Below are positions 17,946 to 25,688 of a stretch of 64,000 nt of DNA, piece after piece. Made by a program: the position numbers and the translations under genes. Origin of the DNA: an uncultured Bacteroides sp. (GTDB lineage: Bacteria; Bacteroidota; Bacteroidia; Bacteroidales; Bacteroidaceae); assembly GCA_902388495.1 (NCBI GenBank), contig CABMPP010000005.1:124001-188000 (forward strand). The letters run 5' to 3'. The notes below the pieces were generated by a model. The model was given only the letters and a program-made list of their open reading frames with translations. It was not told where the DNA came from and did no database searches. Each line of letters begins with the position of its first letter. Within the stretch, counting starts at the first letter, position 1.

Positions 17946-18192
17946 ATGAATACATTAAGTTACAAAGGCTATATCGGTTCGGTAAACTTCAGCGAAAAAG
18001 ACAATGTCTTTTTCGGCAAGATAGAAGGCATAAACGGGCTTGTGAATTTTGAAGGAGAAAGCGTTAAGGAACTTACTGCAGCATTTCATCAGGCAGTAGA
18101 TGACTATCTGATTTTTTGCGAAACGAGCAGGTCTTTCTATCAATGCATTTATTAAGCAGGCTTTAGAGAAACAAATTGCTATGATGCTTTAA
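17946..18192 (+). pseudogene. Broken HicB-type antitoxin gene (internal deletion with frameshift)
   Basis: The first 60 codons read as a typical HicB N-terminus: YKGYIGSVNFSEKDNVFFGK, then VNFEGESVKELTAAFHQAVDDYL. The frame then ends at 18155 after unrelated residues. In the next frame, starting at about 18129, the reading AGLSINAFIKQALEKQ up to a stop at 18190-18192 matches the ribbon-helix-helix tail of full-length HicB. So the middle segment of roughly 30 codons that normally links the two parts is missing and the halves are out of frame. No hicA toxin gene lies next to it. The 69-codon remnant may still be translated (AAGGAGG precedes ATG) but would lack the DNA-binding part. A terminator follows. 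Confidence 0.75.
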
Positions 18193-18224
18193 ATAAAGGA
18201 TAAGAAGAATCATTTTATGCAGTA

Positions 18225-18258
18225 ACCGGGAAAACAATTCGTTGTTTTTCCGGTTTTA
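18225..18258 (+). terminator. Intrinsic terminator after the hicB remnant
   Basis: ACCGGGAAAACAA (18225-18237) pairs with 18242-18254 around a TTCG loop with one wobble, followed by a short T-run. It closes the lacI-MFS-GH65-hicB transcript before the efflux operon. Confidence 0.7.
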
Positions 18259-18303
18259 TGTTTCTACGTATACCTAAACGAATAACTATATACTTGTATC
18301 AGA

Positions 18304-19356
18304 ATGAAAAAGATGTTTCTATTCGCCCTTGGCACGGCGTTGATTGTCGCGTCGTGCGGGCAAAGGAAGGAGGCGGACACGGCTCCCGTCCGTCCGGTGA
18401 AGACGGCACAGGTGAACGGACAGTCGGTCATCCGGAAAGACTTCTCCGGGATGGTGGAAGCCGTGGAGTACGTCCGGCTGGCGTTCCGCGTCGGCGGACA
18501 AGTAGTCAATCTTCCGGTAGTGGAGGGACAGCGCGTGAAGCGGGGACAGCTGATTGCCGCCATCGACCCACGCGACATCTCCCTGCAATATGCTGCCGAC
18601 AAGGCTGCGTATGAAACCGCCACCGCACAGGTGGAACGCAACAAGCGATTGCTCCAGCGCCAGGCCATCTCCGTACAAGAGTACGAAATCAGTATGGCCA
18701 ATTATCAAAAAGCCAAATCGGCTTACGAACTCTCTACAAACAACATGCGCGATACGCGGTTGACGGCTCCGTTCGACGGTTCCATTGAGAAGCGGTTGGT
18801 GGAGAACTACCAGCGGGTGACCTCCGGAGAGGGTATCGTGCAGTTGGTGAACACGCAGAAACTGCGGATTAAGTTCACCGTGCCCGATGATTATCTCTAT
18901 CTGTTGCGTGCCAAAGATGCGAAGTTCAAAGTGGTGTTCGACTCTTATCCGGACAACGTATTCAGTGCCCGGTTGGAGGAGTATCTTGACATCTCGACTG
19001 CCGGAACGGGAATTCCGGTGACCGTTGCCGTGGATGACCCGGCCTTCGACCGCACGCGGTACGATGTGAAACCGGGATTTACCTGCAAGATAAAGCTTGC
19101 CTCGGACATCGCTCCTTTCCTGGAAGAGAAATTGATGAATGTTCCGCTGAGTGCCGTATGGGGTGACAGTGAGAACCGGAAGACGTATGTGTGGGTGGTG
19201 AAGGACGGCCAGGTCGTTCGTCGTGAAGTAACGGTATATTCCCCAACAGGAGAAGCAAACGTGCTTGTCTCCCGAGGATTGGAACCGGGAGAAACGGTAG
19301 TCATAGCAGGGGTGTATCAGTTGACGGAAGGGGAAAGAGTAAAGGTGCTGAACTAA
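18304..19356 (+). CDS. RND efflux periplasmic adaptor (membrane fusion protein), lipoprotein
   Basis: A 350-residue adaptor with a lipoprotein signal (ALIVASCGQRK, Cys at about 18). Order: first barrel strand (VRLAFRVGGQVVNLPVVEGQRVKRGQLIAAIDP), alpha-hairpin/coiled coil (about 95-150: KRLLQRQAISVQEYEISMANYQKAKS), lipoyl return (DTRLTAPFDGSIEKRLVENYQRV), beta-barrel and membrane-proximal domain ending LTEGERVKVLN. This is the AcrA/HlyD-type adaptor linking an RND pump to a TolC-type channel. It is the first gene of the three-gene operon, with 280 bases before the pump filled by an inverted-repeat element. Substrate is unknown. Confidence 0.93.
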   Translation: MKKMFLFALGTALIVASCGQRKEADTAPVRPVKTAQVNGQSVIRKDFSGMVEAVEYVRLAFRVGGQVVNLPVVEGQRVKRGQLIAAIDPRDISLQYAADKAAYETATAQVERNKRLLQRQAISVQEYEISMANYQKAKSAYELSTNNMRDTRLTAPFDGSIEKRLVENYQRVTSGEGIVQLVNTQKLRIKFTVPDDYLYLLRAKDAKFKVVFDSYPDNVFSARLEEYLDISTAGTGIPVTVAVDDPAFDRTRYDVKPGFTCKIKLASDIAPFLEEKLMNVPLSAVWGDSENRKTYVWVVKDGQVVRREVTVYSPTGEANVLVSRGLEPGETVVIAGVYQLTEGERVKVLN

Positions 19357-19408
19357 ACCAGCGTAGCGCTGGAGCAAGGTTTCCCATTCGGATTGCCTGC
19401 CCTGTAAA

Positions 19409-19592
19409 GCCTGAAGGGCTTTCATCTATTAGCCCAGGGCAACGCCCTGGGGTTAAGAACGCCCCCACATCTTATGCCCTGAAAGGGCAAAAGCCTGTGT
19501 ATTATATCTTATGCCCTTTCAGGGCGCAGAGATAGAGGCACATTATTACCCAGGGCGTTGCCCTGGGCTGATAGATGAAGGGCTTTCAGCCT
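19409..19592. repeat. Nested inverted-repeat element, copy 1 (adaptor-pump spacer)
   Basis: Outer arms of about 43 bases (19409-19451 and 19549-19592) carry GCCCAGGGCAACGCCCTGGG, itself a hairpin. They flank about 97 bases with a second inverted pair (TTATGCCCTGAAAGGGCA against TATGCCCTTTCAGGGC). The same family occurs at 22729-22913. A further small stem, CCAGCG-TAG-CGCTGG, lies at 19359-19373. Confidence 0.8.
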
Positions 19593-19636
19593 AAGGCTGC
19601 GCCCGCTAAATTCTCATTTATAAAAGAAATATCATT

Positions 19637-22600
19637 ATGAACTTAGCTAAATATTCACTGGACAATACAAAGATTATCTACTTCTTCCTCGCAGTGCTGC
19701 TCCTGGGCGGTATACTGTCCTTCGGCCGGTTGGGAAAGAAGGAAGATGCACCGTTCGTCATCAAGTCCGCCGTCATCATGACGCGCTATCCGGGTGCGGA
19801 GCCTGCAGAAGTGGAACGGCTCATCACGGAACCCATCTCCCGCGAAATACAGTCGATGAGCGGGGTGTACAAGATAAAGTCGGAGTCGCAGTACGGCCTG
19901 TCGAAGATCACCTTCGAACTGCAACCCTCGCTCTCGGCCGATGTCATCCCGCAAAAGTGGGACGAACTGCGGCGGAAAGTACTCAACATTCAGCCGCAGC
20001 TGCCGGCGGGCGCCTCCGTGCCCACGGTTTCGGATGACTTCGGCGACGTATTCGGCATCTACTACGGCCTCGTCGGCGACGAAGGTTTCTCGTACGAAGA
20101 GATGCGCAACTGGGCCGAACGTATCAAGACGCAAGTCATCACAGCCCCGGGCGTGATGAAGGTTGCCCTCTTCGGCACGCAGACGGAGGTGGTCAACATC
20201 TTCATCTCCGTCAACAAACTGGCAGGAATGGGCATCGACCCCAAGCAGCTGGCCAGCCTGTTGCAGTCGCAAAACCAAATCATCAACACAGGTGAGATCA
20301 GCGCCGGCGAGCAACAACTGCGCATCATGGCCAACGGCACCTACACCACCGTCGACGACATCCGTCGCCAAGTCATCACCACCTCCGGCGGACAAGTCAG
20401 GTTAGGCGACATTGCCGTCATCGAGAAAGGCTATATGGACCCGCCTGCCAACATCATGCACGTCAACGGACGGCCCGCCATCGGCATCGGCGTATCTACC
20501 GACCCGACGAAGGACGTTGTGAAGACCGGCGAACTGGTAGACCAAAAACTGGCCGAGCTCCTCCCCCTCATCCCCGTGGGCCTGGAACTGGAAAGCCTCT
20601 ACCCCGAAAACGTCATTGCCCGCGAGGCAAACAACGGATTCATCATCAACCTGGTGGAGTCCATCCTGATTGTCATCGTCATCATCATGCTGGTGATGGG
20701 CATGCGGGCAGGTGTGCTCATCGGCTCATCGCTTGTCTTCTCCATCGGAGGCACGCTGCTCATCATGTCCCTACTGGGCGTGGGGCTGAACCGCACGTCG
20801 CTGGCAGGCTTCATCATCGCCATGGGGATGCTGGTGGACAATGCCATCGTGGTGACGGACAATGCGCAGATTGCCATTGCCCGCGGTGTGAGCCGCCGAC
20901 GGGCTTTGATAGACGGTGCCACCGGTCCGCAATGGGGGCTGCTGGGAGCAACATTTATTGCCATCTGCTCCTTTCTGCCCTTGTATCTGGCACCATCGGC
21001 GGTGGCCGAAATCGTGAAACCGCTGTTCGTGGTGCTCGCCATCTCGCTGGGAATGAGCTGGGTACTGGCGCTGACGCAGACCACTACGTTCGGTAACTTC
21101 ATCCTGAAAGCCAAGCCGGCCGATACTGGTAGCGATCCGTACGATAAGCCTTTCTACCACCGCTTCGCTTCCATCCTCTCCGGGCTGATACGGCGGAAGG
21201 CACTGACGCTGACCGTTGTCTTCGGCCTCTTCGTCGTCTCGCTCATCGTCATGGGGCTGATGCCGCAGAACTTTTTCCCCTCACTGGACAAACCGTATTT
21301 CCGTGCAGATGTGTTCTATCCCGACGGTTACAGCATCCGCCAGGTAGAACGCGAGATGAAGAAAGTGGAAGCGCACCTGCTGGCACAACCGGAAGTCCGG
21401 CGCGTCTCCGTCACCTTCGGCAGTACGCCCCTGCGATACTATCTGGCCTCCACCTCCGTAGGTCCCAAGCCCAACTTCGCCAATATCCTGGTGGAGCTGA
21501 CCGACAGCAAATACACCAAAGAGTACGAAGAAGCGCTGGATGCCTACATGAAGGCAAACTATCCCGACGCCATCACCCGCACCACACTCTTCAAGCTCTC
21601 TCCCGCCGTGGATGCCGCCATCGAAATCGGCTTCATCGGGGGCAATGTAGATACGCTGGTGATGCTGACCGATCGTGCGCTGGACATCATGCACCGCGAC
21701 CCGGAGCTGATCAACGTGCGCAACTCGTGGGGCAACAAGATACCCACATGGCGACCCATCTACAGTCCCGAACGTGCCCAGCCGCTGGGTGTTTCCCGCC
21801 AAAGCATGGCGCAAAGCATCCAGATAGGGACAAGCGGCATGACGCTGGGCGAATATCGCCAGGGTGACCAAGTGCTGCCCATCCTGCTGAAGGACAACAC
21901 CATCGACTCGTTGCGCATCAACGATCTGCGTACGCTCCCCGTCTTCGGCACCGCGCAGGAGACGACAACGCTGGAGCAGGTCGTCTCGCAATTCGACTTC
22001 CAGTACCGCTTCTCCAACGTGAAGGATTACAACCGGCAGATGGTGATGATGGCGCAAGCCGACCCGCGCCGCGGAGTGAACGCCATTGCCGCCTTCAACC
22101 GTGTGTGGAAGCAAGTGCAAGAGGAAATTCCCGTACCCGAGGGCTACACCATGAAGTACTTTGGCGAACAGGAAAGCCAGGCGGAAAGCAATGCCGCCCT
22201 TGCCGCCAACCTTCCGCTGACGTTCTTCCTGATGTTCGTCACGTTGCTGTTCCTGTTCCGCACATATCGCAAGCCGGTGGTCATCCTGCTGATGTTGCCG
22301 CTTATCTTTATCGGCATCGTGCTGGGGCTATTGCTACTGGGCAAGTCGTTCGACTTCTTCTCCATCCTCGGCCTGCTGGGACTGATCGGTATGAACATCA
22401 AGAACGCCATCGTGTTGGTAGAGCAGATCGACACGGAAACCAAAGCCGGACGGGCACCACTGGATGCAGTCATTTCGGCCACAACGAGCCGCATCGTACC
22501 CGTAGCGATGGCATCGGGCACCACCATTCTGGGTATGCTACCACTGCTGTTCGACGCCATGTTCGGCGGAATGGCGGCAACGATTATGGGCGGACTGCTG

Positions 22601-22669
22601 GTTGCTTCAGCGCTGACGCTGTTCGTACTGCCGGTGGCCTACTGCGCTATACATAAGATTAAAGGATGA
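19637..22669 (+). CDS. RND multidrug efflux pump, AcrB/HAE1-like permease
   Basis: A 1010-residue RND transporter with one N-terminal membrane helix (IIYFFLAVLLLGGILSF) and two large periplasmic loops. Helix 4 contains GMLVDNAIVVTDNAQIA (proton-relay Asp; the second position of the usual DD is Asn, common in this branch). The second half repeats the fold, with GLIGMNIKNAIVLVEQIDTE and VPVAMASGTTILGMLPLL. It exports compounds using the proton gradient, docking with the adaptor and TolC protein encoded on either side. No break is seen. Both flanking spacers contain related inverted repeats that could set differential expression within the operon. Confidence 0.95.
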   Translation: MNLAKYSLDNTKIIYFFLAVLLLGGILSFGRLGKKEDAPFVIKSAVIMTRYPGAEPAEVERLITEPISREIQSMSGVYKIKSESQYGLSKITFELQPSLSADVIPQKWDELRRKVLNIQPQLPAGASVPTVSDDFGDVFGIYYGLVGDEGFSYEEMRNWAERIKTQVITAPGVMKVALFGTQTEVVNIFISVNKLAGMGIDPKQLASLLQSQNQIINTGEISAGEQQLRIMANGTYTTVDDIRRQVITTSGGQVRLGDIAVIEKGYMDPPANIMHVNGRPAIGIGVSTDPTKDVVKTGELVDQKLAELLPLIPVGLELESLYPENVIAREANNGFIINLVESILIVIVIIMLVMGMRAGVLIGSSLVFSIGGTLLIMSLLGVGLNRTSLAGFIIAMGMLVDNAIVVTDNAQIAIARGVSRRRALIDGATGPQWGLLGATFIAICSFLPLYLAPSAVAEIVKPLFVVLAISLGMSWVLALTQTTTFGNFILKAKPADTGSDPYDKPFYHRFASILSGLIRRKALTLTVVFGLFVVSLIVMGLMPQNFFPSLDKPYFRADVFYPDGYSIRQVEREMKKVEAHLLAQPEVRRVSVTFGSTPLRYYLASTSVGPKPNFANILVELTDSKYTKEYEEALDAYMKANYPDAITRTTLFKLSPAVDAAIEIGFIGGNVDTLVMLTDRALDIMHRDPELINVRNSWGNKIPTWRPIYSPERAQPLGVSRQSMAQSIQIGTSGMTLGEYRQGDQVLPILLKDNTIDSLRINDLRTLPVFGTAQETTTLEQVVSQFDFQYRFSNVKDYNRQMVMMAQADPRRGVNAIAAFNRVWKQVQEEIPVPEGYTMKYFGEQESQAESNAALAANLPLTFFLMFVTLLFLFRTYRKPVVILLMLPLIFIGIVLGLLLLGKSFDFFSILGLLGLIGMNIKNAIVLVEQIDTETKAGRAPLDAVISATTSRIVPVAMASGTTILGMLPLLFDAMFGGMAATIMGGLLVASALTLFVLPVAYCAIHKIKG

Positions 22670-22728
22670 AGGGGAATTTAGGGACGTATCGCCCCGGCAA
22701 GATACCCTTTCGGTGAATAGCACAGACT

Positions 22729-22913
22729 AAGGCTGAAAGCCTTTAATCTTATAGCCCAGGGCAACGCCCTGGGTTAAAGAACGTCCCATAATTTACGCCC
22801 TGAAAGGGCATAAGATGATATAAGCTTTTGCCCTTACAGGGCGCAAAGTTAGATGAATGACATGCATACCCAGGGCGTTGCCCTGGGCTATAAGATTAAA
22901 GGCTTTCAGCCTT
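22729..22913. repeat. Nested inverted-repeat element, copy 2 (pump-TolC spacer), perfect 46-base arms
   Basis: Arms 22729-22774 and 22868-22913 are exact reverse complements over all 46 bases, and each arm contains the GCCCAGGGCAACGCCCTGGG hairpin. The 93-base centre has a second inverted pair (ACGCCCTGAAAGGGCATAAG against TTTTGCCCTTACAGGGCGC). It has no coding capacity and resembles a miniature inverted-repeat element. The rest of this 332-base spacer holds a TCCGCGT-type motif (22921-22966) like that in the repeat after tolC, and nothing else recognisable. Confidence 0.85.
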
Positions 22914-23001
22914 AAGTTACTCCGCGTTCGTCCGCTTTGTCCGTACCGTCCGCGTATCTGTCCCCTAAATTATCATTTACCAAAACAAATAAATACATAT
23001 C

Positions 23002-24273
23002 ATGATGAGAAAGATTTTATTCATAGCACTCTTTTGCTGCCTCGGCCTGAGCGCCGGAGCACAGCAATACCTCAGCCCCGACGCCTATCGCGCCAAAGTG
23101 GAGGCATACAGCCAAGTTCTGAAACAGCAACACCTGAAAACATTTGCCAGCACCCAGGCCCGCAAGATAGCCACCACCGGCTTCCTGCCCAAGATTGACA
23201 TCACCGCCGAAGGCACTGCCAACCTCAACCACCTGGACCAGTGGAACAGCCCCACCGGGGACTACCGCCCCTACACCTACCAAGCCCTTGCCACCCTGAC
23301 GCAGCCCCTCTACACCGGCGGCTCGCTCATCGCCCAAAAGAAACTGGCCCAAGCCGACGAGGAACTGGACAAGCTGACCACCGAGCTCACCCTCGACCAA
23401 ATACATTATCAAAGCGATGCCCTCTACTGGAACGCCTCCGCCGCCCGTGCCAGCCTTCAGGCTACCGCTGCCTTCCTCTCCATCGTCCAGCGCCAGTACG
23501 ACCTTATTCAGGACCGCTTCAACGACGGCGCCATCAGCCGCACCGATCTGCTGATGATTTCCACCCGCCGCAAGGAGGCCGAACTGCAATACATTAAAGC
23601 CCGCCAGGCTCACACCCTCGCCCTTCAGCAACTCAACATTCTGATGGGTGCAGCGCCCAATACTCCGATAGACAGCCTGTCCGGGATTGACACCCCCATC
23701 GCCCCCGTCCATCTCCTCTCCCTCGATGAGGTCCTCCCCCGCCGTGCCGAGTATGCCAGCACTTCCGTCAACATAGCCCGCAGCCGGGCACAGCGCCTTG
23801 CCGCCCTCAGCCGTTACAACCCGCAAGTCAGCATGTTCCTTGCCACCGGCTGGGACACGGGCATCGCCTACATGGGACAGGACGTGCCCCATACACCCGT
23901 TGCCGGCATCAACGTCAGCATCCCCATCTTCCGCTGGGGTGCACGCTTCAAGACCAGCCGCCAGCAACAAGCATACATCGGCATGCAGAAGTTGCAGCAA
24001 AGCCTTGTCACCGATAACATCCTCGAGGAACTCTCCGCAGCCACCACCAAGCTCACGGAGACGGAACAGCAAGTCCGCACCGCCAGCGACAACATGGCCC
24101 TCGCCGACGAAAACCTCGACCTCGTCACCTTCTCCTACAACGAAGGCCGTTCCAGCATGGCTGATGTGCTGTCTGCACAACTTTCGTGGACACAAGCGCA
24201 TACCAACCTTATCAATGCCTATCTGGCGGAGAAGATGGCGGTGGCGGAATACAAGAAGGTTGTTAGTGAATAA
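23002..24273 (+). CDS. TolC-family outer-membrane efflux channel
   Basis: A 423-residue TolC-like protein with a cleaved signal (CLGLSAGAQQ); ATG at 23002 or 23005 could start it. Two repeats of the outer-membrane efflux fold are seen: long heptad-rich helices (AQADEELDKLTTELTLDQI; YDLIQDRFNDGAISRTDLLM) and the second half (NLDLVTFSYNEGRSSMADVL), including the conserved Y/F-x-x-G-x-x-x-x-x-D-V/L-L pattern. It forms the exit duct for the RND pump. It is last in the efflux operon and convergent with oadB. High GC and strong codon bias in this gene and the pump give long meaningless antisense frames. Confidence 0.94.
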   Translation: MMRKILFIALFCCLGLSAGAQQYLSPDAYRAKVEAYSQVLKQQHLKTFASTQARKIATTGFLPKIDITAEGTANLNHLDQWNSPTGDYRPYTYQALATLTQPLYTGGSLIAQKKLAQADEELDKLTTELTLDQIHYQSDALYWNASAARASLQATAAFLSIVQRQYDLIQDRFNDGAISRTDLLMISTRRKEAELQYIKARQAHTLALQQLNILMGAAPNTPIDSLSGIDTPIAPVHLLSLDEVLPRRAEYASTSVNIARSRAQRLAALSRYNPQVSMFLATGWDTGIAYMGQDVPHTPVAGINVSIPIFRWGARFKTSRQQQAYIGMQKLQQSLVTDNILEELSAATTKLTETEQQVRTASDNMALADENLDLVTFSYNEGRSSMADVLSAQLSWTQAHTNLINAYLAEKMAVAEYKKVVSE

Positions 24274-24278
24274 AAAGG

Positions 24279-24451
24279 ATACGCGAACGACGCGGATTGA
24301 GACGGAGGAACGCAGACATATAAAAATTAGGCACGGATTACACGGATTACACAGCCTTAGTCAATCTAATTCCGTGAAATCCGTGTAATCCGTGCCTGAA
24401 AAGCATTCCGCGTCCGTCCGCCTCAATCCGCGTCGTCCGCGTATCTATATC
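24279..24451. repeat. Nested inverted repeat between convergent tolC and oadB genes
   Basis: Inner arms 24329-24352 and 24374-24397 (GGCACGGATTACACGGATTA-type) pair with one mismatch. Outer arms (GACGCGGATTGAG and GGATACGCG at the left, matching complements near 24421-24451) pair imperfectly. The spacer ends at the oadB stop. It probably ends transcription from both sides. CACGGATTACACGGATT-like units recur in many bacterial genomes, to my knowledge. Confidence 0.7.
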
Positions 24452-24452
24452 C

Positions 24453-25688
24453 TTATCCCAGGAACGAAATCAGCACGCCCGCCGCAACAGCCGAACCGAT
24501 TACGCCGGAGATATTACTGGACATACAGTAGTTCAATACATGGTTCTTCGGGTCGTACTTCGTAGCAATATCGTTGCACACACGGCTCGCCATAGGCACC
24601 GCGCTCAATCCCGTCGCACCAATCAGCGGATTGATCTTCTTCTTGCTGAATACATTGAACAGCTTCACAAAGAAGATACCACCCGTAATGGAAAGTGCAA
24701 ACGCCAGGAATCCACCCACCACAATACCGATCGTCGTCCAGTTGAGGAACGCCTCGCTCGTCATCGTAGCACCGACACTCAGTCCCAAGAAGATGGTAGC
24801 CGCATTCATTATGCTGTTGGCTGCCGCATCGAACAGACGGCTCGTATCCGCACCGATTTCCTTAATCAGGTTACCGAACATCAACATACCAATCAAAGGT
24901 ACGGCCGTAGGAACAAACAGAGCAACAATCGTAGTTACTGCAATCGGGAAGATAATCTTCAGTACGCGCAGATTCTTGATTTCCGTCTTAGAAGGATAGA
25001 GCTTTTCCTGCTCCTTCATGTTAATCATCAACTCCTTCTTAGAGCAGAACAGTTTCACCACCATCGGTATAATCACCGGCACCAGTGCCATGTACGAGTA
25101 TGCCGCAATGGCAATCGGACCCAGCAAATGGGGAGCCAGCTTAATCGTAGTGAAGATAGCCGTCGGGCCGTCGGCACCACCAATGATGCCCAGCGCACCT
25201 GCCTCCTGCGGCGTAAAACCTATCATCACCGCACACAGCAATACTGTAAATATACCCAACTGTGCAGCCGCACCGAATATCGAAAGCCGCAAGTTACGCA
25301 GCATCGGTCCGAAGTCCGTCAGCGCACCCACACCCATGAAGATGATAGGCGGCAGGAAGCCAGTCTTAATCAGCATATAATAGATGAAGTTCATCAGGCC
25401 GAGGTCGTGCGCAATCTCGTGCAGCGGCATCTCCCAGATGTTCTTCGCTATCCCGTTCACCAATACCATTCCGTTCTCGTCCGCCTGAATCACACCCATG
25501 TCACCGCCGGGGAAGTTGGCAATGAGCACACCGAAAGCGATGGGCACCAACAACAGCGGTTCGTAGTGCTTCTTGATGCCTAAATAAAGCAGGACGAAAG
25601 CAATGGCATACATCACGAGGAATGACGGGTCGGCAATGATATTGCTGAATGCCGTCATATCATAAAGTCTTGCAAATATATCTTCCAT
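24453..25688 (-). CDS. oadB: Sodium-pumping decarboxylase, beta subunit
   Basis: This 411-residue protein with about 9-11 membrane helices matches the beta subunit shared by oxaloacetate and methylmalonyl-CoA decarboxylases (GVGALTDFGPMLRNLRLSIFG; GIIGGADGPTAIFTT; SALPMASRVCND-like AVPMASRVCNDIATKYDPKN at the C-terminus). It decarboxylates the carboxybiotin carried by the alpha subunit and exports sodium. Its start overlaps the alpha-subunit stop by one base (TAATG), which implies translational coupling. Whether the complex uses oxaloacetate or another acyl substrate depends on the alpha subunit next door. Confidence 0.93.
   Translation of the reverse strand: MEDIFARLYDMTAFSNIIADPSFLVMYAIAFVLLYLGIKKHYEPLLLVPIAFGVLIANFPGGDMGVIQADENGMVLVNGIAKNIWEMPLHEIAHDLGLMNFIYYMLIKTGFLPPIIFMGVGALTDFGPMLRNLRLSIFGAAAQLGIFTVLLCAVMIGFTPQEAGALGIIGGADGPTAIFTTIKLAPHLLGPIAIAAYSYMALVPVIIPMVVKLFCSKKELMINMKEQEKLYPSKTEIKNLRVLKIIFPIAVTTIVALFVPTAVPLIGMLMFGNLIKEIGADTSRLFDAAANSIMNAATIFLGLSVGATMTSEAFLNWTTIGIVVGGFLAFALSITGGIFFVKLFNVFSKKKINPLIGATGLSAVPMASRVCNDIATKYDPKNHVLNYCMSSNISGVIGSAVAAGVLISFLG

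Noticed and set aside
19637..22669. Loss of proton-relay residue in the RND pump (VDNA instead of VDDA)
   Set aside because: The GMLVDN form is common among RND pumps of Bacteroidota, so it is not a lesion.
24540..25583. Plus-strand open frame of 347 codons opposite oadB
   Set aside because: The translation is rich in His, Arg and Gln with no domain, the usual look of an antisense frame over a membrane-protein gene.
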